This document shows positions 9,183-18,102 of a stretch of 64,000 nt of DNA, in pieces. The position numbers were made by a program, and so were the translations under genes. The notes under the pieces were generated by a model. It was not told the origin of the DNA. It saw only the letters and a program-made list of their open reading frames with translations, and ran no database searches. This stretch comes from Flavobacteriaceae bacterium. Lineage in GTDB: Bacteria; Bacteroidota; Bacteroidia; Flavobacteriales; Weeksellaceae. Positions within the stretch are counted from its first letter, which is position 1. The number at the start of each line of letters is the position of its first letter. The stretch covers positions 1 to 64,000 of the forward strand of contig JAAYKY010000012.1 in NCBI GenBank assembly GCA_012522185.1, in the 5' to 3' direction.

Positions 9183-11489
9183 ATGATAGGCATCTTGATT
9201 TCTGTTTTTGTCTTTGCATTTCTGATTTTATTTTCAGGGCAATTCCTACGTGCCGTATATTACAGATTTTTGGCATTATTTCCATTGGGACTTTTTGTTT
9301 ATTTTGGGTATTACCTGATAAACCTTCAATGGGAAGAAAATCTGATTTTGGCGTACGAATGGATCCCAAGTCTGGGAATAAATATGGATTTTAAAATCGA
9401 TGGACTTTCAGTATTATTCTCGCTTTTGATAACGGGAATCGGTACGCTAATCTATTTCTACGCTGCAGATTACCTCAAACATTCGCCTTATCTCAACCGA
9501 TTTTATTGCTATTTGACGCTCTTCATGGGAGCTATGCTCGGTTTGGTTTTGTCAGATAATCTCATAGGCATTTTCATCTTTTGGGAGCTAACGAGTATCA
9601 GTTCATTTTTCTTAATTGGTTTTAATAACGAAGATGAAAATTCAAGAAAAAGTGCCATGACGGCATTTGCCATTACCGGTTTAGGTGGGTTCTTCTTATT
9701 GTCAGGTTTGCTCTTGATAGCCAATATTACTGGAACTTATTCGATTGCCGAACTATTAAATTCAACGGAATTGATTCAGAATCATTCGCTTTATGTTTTG
9801 ATTTTGATTTTCATTTTTGCGGGAGCTTTTACCAAATCGGCTCAATTTCCGTTTCACTTTTGGTTGCCTGGAGCCATGGCTGCGCCTACGCCCGTTTCGG
9901 CCTATCTGCATTCGGCTACTATGGTAAAAGCCGGAATTTATATTTTGGCAAGATTTACACCTGTCTTAAGTGATGGATTTATTTGGAATAATACTTTAAT
10001 GATTGTAGGAGGAATTACCATGATTTATGGGGCATTCCATAGTATTTTCCGAACCGATATGAAATCCATATTGGCTTATTCTACCGTTTCAGCATTGGGA
10101 ATTATTGTTTTTTTACTTGGAATTGGGACCGATTATGCCATTTATGCTGCTGTTACTTTTATTTTGGTTCATGCACTTTACAAAGCTTGTTTGTTTTTGG
10201 TTACGGGAATTGTTGACCACACGGTTCATAGTCGTGATTTAAATCTCATCGGTGGTCTGGGCAAATTGATGCCGGCAGTGGCTGCTGCAGCTTTTATCGC
10301 ATCACTTTCCAGTGCCGGAGTTCCATTGACATTTGGTTTTTTAAGTAAAGATTTAATTTACGAATCAACTCTTTCCATCGCACAATGGGGGATTTGGCTA
10401 ACCGCTTTGGCTATTCTTACCAATGTTTTCTTGGCTTGTTCTGGCTTTCTTGCAGGAATTAAACCATTTATAGGGAAATTAGGTCAAATGCCGGTTTATT
10501 TTCATAAACCTACATTGTTTCTCTGGTTACCGGTCGTGATTTTAAGTTCACTTTCGCTTTTGTATGGGATTTTTCCTTCTATTCCCGATAATGGAATTTT
10601 AAAATATACCTTTCAAGCTGTTTCGGGACAAGAAACAGGAATTTACCTGAAAGTATGGCATGGCTTCAATACCGTTCTTTTGCTATCGGTTTTGACCATT
10701 GCGCTGGGAATTGCACTTTTTCTCTTGATTCCCTACTTGCGCAAACCCTTGGAAAATGTTTACAAATTGGAGTCCGTATCGCCTCAGAGTTTGACAGAAG
10801 GTTTTGGAGAATTTTTCCGTCGTTTTGCATTTGTTTATACAAGATTGATGCACAATGGATATCTCCGTAATTACCTGATAGTCATTGTGATATTTATCAC
10901 AGTTCTGGTGGGTTATCGATTGTTTACAACCATTGAAATTCAATTGATTACAGAAGATTTATCAGGATTCCGTGTGTATGAATTCGTTGTGTTCATAATT
11001 ATATTAGTTTCAACTTATTATACTTTACGAACGACTTCGAGGTTGACGGCCATTGCGAGTTTGGGGATTATCGGTTATTGTCTCTGTTTGATTTTTGTAT
11101 TTTATGGGGCACCGGATCTTGCGATGACTCAATTTGCAATTGACACTTTGACCGTAGTTTTATTTGTATTGGTATTGTTTAAATTACCTGCATTTTTGCC
11201 ATTCCGCAATAAGAAAATCATTGTTAGAGACGGATTGATTTCACTGGGATTTGGAGGTTTGATCATGTTGATCACGCTTCAATCATTGATTTATCCGGCA
11301 AGTAAAGAAATCAGCCGTTTTTATGCAGAGAACGCTTATGTTCTTGCAAAAGGTAAGAATGTAGTGAATGTTATTTTGGTGGATTTCAGGGGTTTTGATA
11401 CTTTAATTGAAACCATTGTCTTATCCATTGCTGCTTTGGGTGTTTTTGGAATTTTAAAATACAGAGGGATAAATGAAGAGGCCGACTAA
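9183..11489 (+). CDS. mnhA: Mrp/Mnh cation:proton antiporter subunit A
   Basis: This is the large subunit of the multisubunit Na+(K+)/H+ antiporter, homologous to NuoL of complex I, with 768 residues. About 16 or more membrane helices are visible. The NuoL-like core carries the conserved segment FHFWLPGAMAAPTPVSAYLHSATMVKAG, with the lysine-bearing channel helices after it. The C-terminal third has the MbhD-like domain (YGAPDLAMTQFAIDTLTVVL) and the MbhE-like end (NVILVDFRGFDTLIE). The open frame extends upstream to a TTG at 9138. I prefer the ATG at 9183 because the protein then starts directly with a membrane helix and a -7-like box (9152-9159) lies in front of it. It is the first gene of a seven-gene operon. 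Confidence 0.95.
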   Translation: MIGILISVFVFAFLILFSGQFLRAVYYRFLALFPLGLFVYFGYYLINLQWEENLILAYEWIPSLGINMDFKIDGLSVLFSLLITGIGTLIYFYAADYLKHSPYLNRFYCYLTLFMGAMLGLVLSDNLIGIFIFWELTSISSFFLIGFNNEDENSRKSAMTAFAITGLGGFFLLSGLLLIANITGTYSIAELLNSTELIQNHSLYVLILIFIFAGAFTKSAQFPFHFWLPGAMAAPTPVSAYLHSATMVKAGIYILARFTPVLSDGFIWNNTLMIVGGITMIYGAFHSIFRTDMKSILAYSTVSALGIIVFLLGIGTDYAIYAAVTFILVHALYKACLFLVTGIVDHTVHSRDLNLIGGLGKLMPAVAAAAFIASLSSAGVPLTFGFLSKDLIYESTLSIAQWGIWLTALAILTNVFLACSGFLAGIKPFIGKLGQMPVYFHKPTLFLWLPVVILSSLSLLYGIFPSIPDNGILKYTFQAVSGQETGIYLKVWHGFNTVLLLSVLTIALGIALFLLIPYLRKPLENVYKLESVSPQSLTEGFGEFFRRFAFVYTRLMHNGYLRNYLIVIVIFITVLVGYRLFTTIEIQLITEDLSGFRVYEFVVFIIILVSTYYTLRTTSRLTAIASLGIIGYCLCLIFVFYGAPDLAMTQFAIDTLTVVLFVLVLFKLPAFLPFRNKKIIVRDGLISLGFGGLIMLITLQSLIYPASKEISRFYAENAYVLAKGKNVVNVILVDFRGFDTLIETIVLSIAALGVFGILKYRGINEEAD

Positions 11490-11919
11490 CAGACAAAAGT
11501 CAAAGAAATTTGACCTGATTATTTTAAAAACAGCAACGAATTATCTGATTCCTTTACTGTTGATGTTCTCCATTTTTGTATTGTTGAGAGGGCATTACTT
11601 ATCGGGAGGAGGTTTCGTGGGCGGACTGATTGCATCGATTGCTTTCGTTCTTCATTCATTTGCTCATACTACCAAAGAGACACTTTCTTTGTTTCGGTTT
11701 TCGCCTAAAACATTGATCCCGATTGGTTTATCAGCTTCTCTGGTCAGTGCTTTTCTTCCTGTATTTACGGGTGCGCCTTTTTTTACAGGACTTTGGCTGG
11801 AGAAACCCATTGCTGTTATAGGCTCGGTGGGAACGGCTTTGTTTTTTGATGTCGGAGTTTACATTGTGGTGGTGGGAGTGACTTTGACAATTTTATTTAC
11901 GATTAAAGATAATGTTTAA
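11473..11919 (+). CDS. mnhB: Mrp/Mnh antiporter subunit B
   Basis: This 148-residue, four-helix membrane subunit overlaps the end of mnhA by 17 bases. The MnhB hallmark RGHYLSGGGFVGGL is present at about 43-56. This subunit continues the MbhE/MnhB part of the complex and is needed for assembly of the antiporter. The basic N-terminus is cytoplasmic. The length is normal for the family. Confidence 0.95.
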   Translation: MKRPTNRQKSKKFDLIILKTATNYLIPLLLMFSIFVLLRGHYLSGGGFVGGLIASIAFVLHSFAHTTKETLSLFRFSPKTLIPIGLSASLVSAFLPVFTGAPFFTGLWLEKPIAVIGSVGTALFFDVGVYIVVVGVTLTILFTIKDNV

Positions 11920-12273
11920 ATGGAATTATTACTGGTTTTATTGGTGGGCGTTTTCTATGCAGCTGGAATTTTCCTGATGCTTCGCCGAAGTATGGTAAAA
12001 CTGCTCCTGGGGCTTTTATTGCTCGGGAACGGAGCTAATATTGTGATATTTCTGACCGGCGGACTGACCAAAGGTAAACCACCCATCATCGACGAAGCAG
12101 AAAGAACTTTTACGGATGCTTATGCAGACCCGGTTCCTCAAGCTTTGATTTTAACGGCGATTGTAATTAGTTTCGCTTTGAACTCATTTGCGGTTATTTT
12201 ACTCAAAAAAGTATATGAAACCACTGGGTCCGATGATTTGGATTCTCTAAACATTCAGGATTTGGATATATGA
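11920..12273 (+). CDS. mnhC: Mrp/Mnh antiporter subunit C
   Basis: This 117-residue subunit with three membrane helices is homologous to NuoK of complex I. It carries the family segment LLLGLLLLGNGANIVIFLTGG and the DPVPQALILTAIVISFA stretch shared by MnhC proteins. The ATG follows the mnhB stop with no gap. Its role is in the proton or cation path of the antiporter. A short acidic C-terminal tail (DDLDSLNIQDLDI) is cytoplasmic. Confidence 0.95.
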   Translation: MELLLVLLVGVFYAAGIFLMLRRSMVKLLLGLLLLGNGANIVIFLTGGLTKGKPPIIDEAERTFTDAYADPVPQALILTAIVISFALNSFAVILLKKVYETTGSDDLDSLNIQDLDI

Positions 12274-13787
12274 TTACGAATTTTATACTTGCTCCCATAT
12301 TAGCCCATATGCTGACGGCGATTTTGCTGGTGTTTTTCTGGCGAAATATTGCAGCACAGCGAATCATAAGTATTACGGGCAATTTGATTGCTTTTTTGCT
12401 GTGCATTCGCTTGTTCAATGCAACAGAAGAATACAATTATCTCATAGTGCAAGTAGGAAGCTGGGAAGCGCCGTTCGGGATTATTTTCGTTTCCGATACT
12501 TTAAGTTCAATCATGGTGATTCTCACATCCATCGTGAGCTTAGCAGTAGGGATTTTCTCAACTGTAGGACTGAATCCCAGCCGGATTAAATATGGCTATT
12601 TTGTATTTTTCCATTTCCTCGTTATGGGACTTTTAGGAGCTTTTCTCACCGGAGATATCTTTAACCTTTATGTTTGGTTTGAAGTGGTGATTATTTCCTC
12701 CTTTATTTTGTTGACACTCGGTGGGAAGAAAATGCAGATGGAAGGAGCGATTAAGTATGTAACTATGAACATGCTTGCTTCGGTTGTTTTCTTAACTGCT
12801 ATCGGGATTTTGTACGGAATCACAGGAACCTTGAACCTTGCCGATTTAGCGGTGAAAATAAAAAGTATTCAAAATCCGGGATTGGTTTCTGTAACCGCAC
12901 TCTTATTCTTTGCTGGTTTTGGAATTAAATCCGCCATATTTCCATTGTATTTTTGGCTTCCTTCCTCTTATCATACACCTCCTTCGGCAATTGCTGCTAT
13001 TTTTGGAGGCCTGCTTACAAAAATGGGAATTTACGCCATGATACGTACGTTTACGCTGATTTTTCAGCCCGATGAATTCATGCAAAATGTCATCATCATC
13101 ATCGCTATTTTGACTTTGATTACCGGAGCTTTAGGTTCCATCAACAAAAGAAGTGTTCGAAGATTGATATCTTATTTGATTGTTTGTCATATCGGTTATT
13201 TAATCGCCGGAATTGGACTCTATACAGAAATCGCCTTTGTCGGTGTGATTTTTTATTTGATACATGATGTAATTGTGAAGAGTAACTTACTGATGATGAC
13301 AGGGATTATTCAAAAAATAAGAAATACGATTGATATGACCCGTTTAGGTGGTTTGTACAGTGATTATCCGAAAATTTCCATCGTCATAGCGATTGCAATG
13401 TTTTCACTGGTAGGAATTCCGCCTTTGTCTGGATTTTGGCCGAAAATTCAATTTTTTGGTGAGGCTCTTGAGACGAAACATTATATTTTATTGGGTGCGA
13501 TTATTTTTGCCAGCTTTGTGACTCTTTATGTGATGGCCAAAATGTGGTCTGAAGTTTTCTGGAAAGAATCCCCGAAACCTCTGACCGAGGAAACCGATCG
13601 ATTTGCCAATTTGACGATGATTAAGAAAATAGCTTTGATTGCTCCGATTACTGCATTGTCTTTTGTATCTTTATACATAGGACTGAATGCGGAAGGAATT
13701 TATGAAATTGCACAGAAAACTGCGGAAGAATTAATGAATCCGGATCGATACATCGATGCGGTTCTAAATGGGAACTTTGGGAGATGA
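12270..13787 (+). CDS. mnhD: Mrp/Mnh antiporter subunit D
   Basis: This 505-residue antiporter-like subunit, homologous to NuoM/NuoN, has about 14 membrane helices. Seen directly are the conserved GDIFNLYVWFEV (channel glutamate), GIKSAIFPLYFWLPSSYHTPPSAIAAIFGGLLTK (split here only by residue numbering near 215-248) and GIPPLSGFWPK. These identify MnhD. The start overlaps the mnhC stop by four bases (ATGA), typical of translational coupling. Confidence 0.95.
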   Translation: MITNFILAPILAHMLTAILLVFFWRNIAAQRIISITGNLIAFLLCIRLFNATEEYNYLIVQVGSWEAPFGIIFVSDTLSSIMVILTSIVSLAVGIFSTVGLNPSRIKYGYFVFFHFLVMGLLGAFLTGDIFNLYVWFEVVIISSFILLTLGGKKMQMEGAIKYVTMNMLASVVFLTAIGILYGITGTLNLADLAVKIKSIQNPGLVSVTALLFFAGFGIKSAIFPLYFWLPSSYHTPPSAIAAIFGGLLTKMGIYAMIRTFTLIFQPDEFMQNVIIIIAILTLITGALGSINKRSVRRLISYLIVCHIGYLIAGIGLYTEIAFVGVIFYLIHDVIVKSNLLMMTGIIQKIRNTIDMTRLGGLYSDYPKISIVIAIAMFSLVGIPPLSGFWPKIQFFGEALETKHYILLGAIIFASFVTLYVMAKMWSEVFWKESPKPLTEETDRFANLTMIKKIALIAPITALSFVSLYIGLNAEGIYEIAQKTAEELMNPDRYIDAVLNGNFGR

Positions 13788-14263
13788 TGAAGAATTTCTT
13801 ACTTAATCTTTTACTTTCACTGGTTTGGGTAGCCCTGACCGGACACTTGAATTATTTGAATTTTTTATTTGGATTTCTGATGGGATTCGCCATTTTATGG
13901 ATGCTTTCACGTACCAATGCCATCGATAAAGGCTATTTCTATAAAGTCCCAAAATTACTGTTGTTTGCATTGTTCTTCCTATATGATATCATCAAAGCAA
14001 ATATCGAAGTAACAAGAGAAATCCTACGTCCCAGATTTCAACTTCGTCCTGCGGTAATAAGTTTTGAACATCGACTTCAGTCCGATTTTGAAATCACGAT
14101 GCTGACCAATTTGATTGCACTTACACCGGGAACAATGGTGGTGAAAATTAGCCCCGATAAAAAATATCTTTACATCCATTGTTTTAATGTGAAAGACCGA
14201 GATAAATTTATTGAAACGATGAGAAACGGTTTAGAAAAAAAATTAATAGAAGTAATTAGATAA
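13784..14263 (+). CDS. mnhE: Mrp/Mnh antiporter subunit E
   Basis: This 159-residue subunit has two to three N-terminal membrane helices and a cytoplasmic C-terminal domain. The family marks are present: VPKLLLFALFFLYDIIKANIEV, and LTNLIALTPGTMVVKISPDKKYLYIHCFNV in the soluble part. It overlaps mnhD by four bases. MnhE has no homologue in complex I and is specific to Mrp antiporters, which supports antiporter over hydrogenase-type assignment of the operon. Confidence 0.95.
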   Translation: MMKNFLLNLLLSLVWVALTGHLNYLNFLFGFLMGFAILWMLSRTNAIDKGYFYKVPKLLLFALFFLYDIIKANIEVTREILRPRFQLRPAVISFEHRLQSDFEITMLTNLIALTPGTMVVKISPDKKYLYIHCFNVKDRDKFIETMRNGLEKKLIEVIR

Positions 14264-14553
14264 TGTCTGTACACCAATATTTACAATTTGTAATTCTACC
14301 TATCATCTGCCTAGCGTATTTGATTATTTTTATACGATTTCTCAAAGGTCCAAAAGTGGTGGATAGAGTAGTGGCAATTGACCTGATTATCACCTCAGGC
14401 GTAGGATTGATCGGTGTCTTTTGTATTCTGTACAACAATGCCTCTTTCCTAGATGTGGCTATGATTTTGGCACTGATTGCTTTCTTGAGTACCGTCGCGT
14501 TTTCATATTACCTCGACAACGGAGAATCCAAAAAAAAGAAAAAAAATGAATGA
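14263..14553 (+). CDS. mnhF: Mrp/Mnh antiporter subunit F
   Basis: This 96-residue protein has three membrane helices. The family signature GPKVVDRVVAIDLI is at about 29-42, followed by the LDVAMILALIAFLSTVAF helix, and the tail is basic (KKKKKNE). The start codon shares one base with the mnhE stop. The subunit is part of the Mrp complex. Confidence 0.95.
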   Translation: MSVHQYLQFVILPIICLAYLIIFIRFLKGPKVVDRVVAIDLIITSGVGLIGVFCILYNNASFLDVAMILALIAFLSTVAFSYYLDNGESKKKKKNE

Positions 14554-14899
14554 CATCATCATCATGGTATTTTGTACGCTGGGTGCGATTTTTATACTGA
14601 TTGCTTCTCTTGGTATTTACAGAATGCCGGATTTCTATACCCGATTATCAGTAACGGTTAAAGCTGGAACACTTGGCGTAGGCTGTATCCTTGGAGCCGT
14701 GGCTTATTACTTCTATGATTTTGCGGTTTCGACCAAGGTGTTTGCTATTATATTCTTTCTGTTTATAACTTCACCCGTTGCCGCTTTTATGATTTCCCGT
14801 ACAGCATATGTCAGCGGAATTAAACTTTGGAAAACCACTTATGTGGACAAAGAAGCCGATTTAGGCTTGGGCGAAGAAGATATCCCGGAAAACGATTGA
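14546..14899 (+). CDS. mnhG: Mrp/Mnh antiporter subunit G
   Basis: This 117-residue last subunit has three membrane helices. It carries the signature GIYRMPDFYTRLSVTVKAGTLG and the helix FLFITSPVAAFMISRTAY that mark MnhG. It overlaps mnhF by eight bases. It ends four bases from the stop of the convergent hydrolase gene, and no terminator hairpin is visible between them, so transcripts from both sides may overlap. Confidence 0.95.
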   Translation: MNDIIIMVFCTLGAIFILIASLGIYRMPDFYTRLSVTVKAGTLGVGCILGAVAYYFYDFAVSTKVFAIIFFLFITSPVAAFMISRTAYVSGIKLWKTTYVDKEADLGLGEEDIPEND

Positions 14900-14903
14900 T
14901 TAT

Positions 14904-15554
14904 CTAAAACTTTGAAAGTTCTTGGTTGATTAACTCACTCAACTTCCTTGCTTTTTGCATCACCATCACATGGGTTCCTCCTTCTATTTTTTGCGCATTC
15001 TTAATTTTTGAATAAGGAAAAACAATGTCTTTCGTTCCATGATAATGAACGTAAGTTTTCATTTCTACATTGTTTTGCCAATTCACAATCCGATCCATCG
15101 ACCACTTCAGGTAATAAGGATCTCGGTATTCGAAAAACTCATTCAAATTTGGCATTTTCGCATCGTAAATATTTCGGAAAATTGCATAGGAAATCCCATT
15201 GTCAGAGGAAATAAATTTGGAAGGTACAAGCCGATGTAAGTTTGTCTTGGAAGAAAACTTCATATAAGCAGGCAATTCCGAACGAGTTTTTACGGTGGAA
15301 ATCAATAAATTTTGTTGAGGCTCCAGAAAACGATTTATTTCTTGCGCTATGATACCACCAAATGATAATCCCATCAAAATAAAATCCTCTGTGGGATCGA
15401 TTTTCTCAGCCATTCTCTGAGCATAATGATCCAAGCTTTCGCCTTTTTCAGGTTGAATCCATGGAAGATAAACCAATTCAAAATCTGGATTTAATTTCAA
15501 GTATTTAAATGCCTTTTGGTTAGCACCCAATCCGCTTATTTGATAAATTTTCAT
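14904..15554 (-). CDS. Alpha/beta-fold hydrolase
   Basis: This 216-residue cytoplasmic hydrolase has the nucleophile elbow GLSFGG (Ser at about 64), an acid candidate in the GTKDIVFP segment and a late histidine in GGTHVMV, together a plausible catalytic triad. The N-terminal GLGANQKAF resembles the oxyanion-loop region of esterase-like members. The substrate is unknown. The gene lies 38 bases downstream of mtaB and is probably in the same transcript. Confidence 0.8.
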   Translation of the reverse strand: MKIYQISGLGANQKAFKYLKLNPDFELVYLPWIQPEKGESLDHYAQRMAEKIDPTEDFILMGLSFGGIIAQEINRFLEPQQNLLISTVKTRSELPAYMKFSSKTNLHRLVPSKFISSDNGISYAIFRNIYDAKMPNLNEFFEYRDPYYLKWSMDRIVNWQNNVEMKTYVHYHGTKDIVFPYSKIKNAQKIEGGTHVMVMQKARKLSELINQELSKF

Positions 15555-15592
15555 GATGAATTATCAGTTTTGGAAATGAACCTAAAGGAGAA

Positions 15593-16939
15593 TTAAGAAA
15601 TTGAATAAGATAGTTCAGCAGGACTTTTTGAAACTTCAACAATTCCGGCCGAATTCAACATAACCAAATCAACGTATTCAGTTTGATTAATCAAATTCTC
15701 ATCAAAATCCGTTTCCACTTTCACGTAATTCTCTGTAAATCCATGGATTTTTCCATTCTTGTTCTCTGACTCCCAAAGCACTTTTTGCGTAGTTCCCAAC
15801 TGAGATTGATAGAAAGCAATACGCTTTTTCTCCGAAAGAATTCTCAACATGGTATTTCGTTTTTTGCGAATATGTTGTGGGACAATGCCTTCGAATTCGG
15901 TAGCTTCCGTATTATCACGTTCGGAATAGGTGAAAACATGTAAATAACTGATCGGTAAACTATTTAGGAAATTGTAAGTTTCCAAAAATAATTCTTCGGT
16001 TTCACCCGGAAACCCAACAATCACATCGACACCGATGCAAGCATGAGGCATAAGCGAACGAACCTTTTCGATCCTGCCCCGATAAAGCTTTGTTAGATAA
16101 CGTCGCCTCATCTTTTTTAAAATTTCATCACTCCCGGATTGAAGCGGAATGTGAAAATGAGGAACAAATCTTTGGGATTGAGAAACGAATTCAATGATTT
16201 CATTTCGAAGTAAATTGGGCTCAATAGAAGAAATTCGAAACCTTTCAATGCTTTCGACCTGATCCAATTCCTGAATTAATTCCAGAAAAGTATGCTCGTG
16301 TTTCTTATTTCCAAATTCTCCCTTACCGTAATCTCCAATATTTACACCCGTCAAAACGATTTCTTTAATTCCTTTTTCGGCAATTTCCCTAGAGTTTTTC
16401 AAAACGTTTTCTACGGTATCTGAACGAGAAATCCCGCGGGCAAGTGGAATGGTGCAATAGGTGCATTTATAATCGCATCCATCCTGAACCTTCAAAAAAG
16501 CGCGCGTGCGATCGCCAATCGAATAGGAACCCACATAAAAGTCTGCTTCTTCAATCTCACAGGAATGCACGATGGCCTGGTTATCCTTGTTTAAATCTTC
16601 GAGATAATCCGCAATATTGAACTTTTCAGTAGCGCCCAAAACCAAATCAACGCCTTCCATTTCAGCGATTTCATAAGGTTTTAATTGCGCATAACAACCC
16701 ACAACCACTACAAATCCTGCCGGATTGGACTTCAAGGCTTTTTTTACGATGCTACGGCATTCCTTATCGGCATTGGCTGTAACCGAACAAGTATTGATTA
16801 CATAAACATCTGAAGGTTCAGAGAATTCCACACGCTCATAGCCGTTGTCCAAAAGGTTTCGGGCAATGGTAGAAGTTTCGGAAAAATTCAATTTACATCC
16901 GAGTGTGTGAAAAGCAACTGTTTTATTCGTTGAAAACAT
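15593..16939 (-). CDS. mtaB: tRNA (t6A37) methylthiotransferase MtaB
   Basis: This radical-SAM enzyme converts t6A to ms2t6A at position 37 of ANN-decoding tRNAs. From the chosen ATG it has 448 residues. The N-terminal MTTase domain has three cluster cysteines (15, 51, 82), and the radical-SAM motif CxxxCxxC is at 155, 159 and 162 (CDYKCTYC). A C-terminal TRAM-like domain follows. It aligns with MtaB rather than MiaB in its N-terminal start (VAFHTLGCKLN). The frame extends five codons upstream to a TTG. The promoter TACTTTTG (16944-16951) overlaps that extension and ends four bases before the ATG, so the ATG at 16939 is favoured and the mRNA may be leaderless. Confidence 0.93.
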   Translation of the reverse strand: MFSTNKTVAFHTLGCKLNFSETSTIARNLLDNGYERVEFSEPSDVYVINTCSVTANADKECRSIVKKALKSNPAGFVVVVGCYAQLKPYEIAEMEGVDLVLGATEKFNIADYLEDLNKDNQAIVHSCEIEEADFYVGSYSIGDRTRAFLKVQDGCDYKCTYCTIPLARGISRSDTVENVLKNSREIAEKGIKEIVLTGVNIGDYGKGEFGNKKHEHTFLELIQELDQVESIERFRISSIEPNLLRNEIIEFVSQSQRFVPHFHIPLQSGSDEILKKMRRRYLTKLYRGRIEKVRSLMPHACIGVDVIVGFPGETEELFLETYNFLNSLPISYLHVFTYSERDNTEATEFEGIVPQHIRKKRNTMLRILSEKKRIAFYQSQLGTTQKVLWESENKNGKIHGFTENYVKVETDFDENLINQTEYVDLVMLNSAGIVEVSKSPAELSYSIS

Positions 16940-16943
16940 TTTG

Positions 16944-16951
16944 CAAAAGTA
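16944..16951 (-). promoter_or_regulatory. -7 element of mtaB (near-leaderless)
   Basis: TACTTTTG on the minus strand lies four bases before the mtaB ATG. It decides between the ATG and an upstream TTG that would lie inside the promoter. Confidence 0.55.
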
Positions 16952-16983
16952 CAAAATATTAACAATCCAGCAGTTAAAAGAAA

Positions 16984-16997
16984 GGGTGATTTCACCC
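16984..16997. promoter_or_regulatory. Palindrome GGGTGA-TT-TCACCC, candidate operator
   Basis: This perfect 6+2+6 palindrome lies 82 bases before the LamG lipoprotein gene and 45 bases upstream of mtaB. A near copy with one mismatch (18030-18043) lies upstream of the next lipoprotein gene. It may bind a dimeric regulator, possibly the response regulator encoded 3 kb downstream; that link is inference. Confidence 0.4.
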
Positions 16998-17078
16998 CTG
17001 AGAAAAGGAGGATTCGCCGAATCTGATCGAATTTAGCATGGACAATCTTTGCAATATGAATCTTAAAAACAATTAGTT

Positions 17079-17891
17079 ATGAAAAATTTAAAATTTAATC
17101 TGCTTTATGTTGCTCTGATTGTCGGACTGATAATTTCATGTGATAATGACGACAATCCCAATCCCCAACCTGAGCCTGAATCCAGTTGTATCCCGGCTAA
17201 CTTGCAAACCAATATGATTGCTTTTTATCCTTTTTCCGGTGGTTCTATAAATGATTTTTCCGGTAATAATTACAATTTATCCAATCCTACAACTGCTACG
17301 CCTGCTCAGGACAGAAATGGTAATGCAAATTGTGCATTTTCATTTGATGCTGCCAATGGCGAATTTTTAACCAGTACCAATTCTGCTTTTATAAACGGTT
17401 TTGACAATCAGCCCTTTTCTGTTTCGCTTTGGTTTAAAGCCGAGGGAACGAGAAGTGGAGGTATTTATGAGCAGTTAATCGGAAGAGATACCGGTTTGCA
17501 CTGTCCGGATACCTATGGCCAATGGTCAGTAGGACTATATGACTGCCGTAACTCAGTTTTTGGGATCAATGATTACAGTTTATGGGGCGATGGCTATCCA
17601 AATTTTTACGGTGATACTGATTGTGCAAATGATCCTTCTACCAATGTTTGGCATCATTTGGTAGTTACCTCTGACGGAACTCCGGGAGGAACGATGATGT
17701 ACATAGACGGATTGCCAACTAGTCATTCTCCCAATACAGGATGTAGCAATCCACAAGGGACTTCCGATATAGGTGATTTATTTTTGGGAAAAGAATACAC
17801 GGGATTACTGGACGATGTGGTCTTGTTTAGCCAGACGCTTACACAAAGTGAAGTCACCCAACTGTATGAGCTGGCTCCCTGTTGTTTATAA
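17079..17891 (+). CDS. LamG/concanavalin-like lipoprotein
   Basis: This 270-residue lipoprotein has Cys21 in the lipobox (LIISCDNDD) and a Pro/Gln/Glu-rich linker to about 35. A single concanavalin A-like jelly-roll domain of the LamG/pentaxin type follows. The typical start (MIAFYPFSGGSINDFSGN), central FSVSLWFKAEG, WHHLVVTSDG and YIDG motifs and the closing LDDVVLFSQTLTQSEVTQLY are all visible. Such domains usually bind sugars or proteins at the surface. About ten further cysteines suggest disulfides. No type IX secretion C-terminal domain is present. A weak -7 box (AATCTTTG, 17044-17051) lies upstream. Confidence 0.85.
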   Translation: MKNLKFNLLYVALIVGLIISCDNDDNPNPQPEPESSCIPANLQTNMIAFYPFSGGSINDFSGNNYNLSNPTTATPAQDRNGNANCAFSFDAANGEFLTSTNSAFINGFDNQPFSVSLWFKAEGTRSGGIYEQLIGRDTGLHCPDTYGQWSVGLYDCRNSVFGINDYSLWGDGYPNFYGDTDCANDPSTNVWHHLVVTSDGTPGGTMMYIDGLPTSHSPNTGCSNPQGTSDIGDLFLGKEYTGLLDDVVLFSQTLTQSEVTQLYELAPCCL

Positions 17892-17975
17892 TATACTAAA
17901 TAAATGGTGTAAAATGAGAATTCAAGACTGGCCGATACTTAAAAACCTTTTACATTATCAAATATTTTACATCAT

Positions 17976-18012
17976 GAGAAGCTTTCTGCAGACTGAAAGC
18001 TTCTCTTTTTTA
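17976..18012 (+). terminator. Terminator of the LamG lipoprotein gene
   Basis: A perfect 11-bp stem (17976-17986 with 17995-18005) is followed by six T. Confidence 0.85.
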
Positions 18013-18029
18013 TGGTAAAAAAATAAAAA

Positions 18030-18043
18030 GGGTGAATTCCCCC
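18030..18043. promoter_or_regulatory. Near-palindrome GGGTGA-AT-TCCCCC, second copy of candidate operator
   Basis: It has the same 6+2+6 layout as the palindrome at 16984-16997, with one mismatch. It lies 59 bases before the next lipoprotein gene. The flanking A-run and T-run mean it could instead be a second terminator hairpin. Confidence 0.3.
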
Positions 18044-18102
18044 TTTTTTTAAACAAGGACCTTCTTATTTTTACAATAATTAATTCTAAAATTATTGAAA
18101 TT

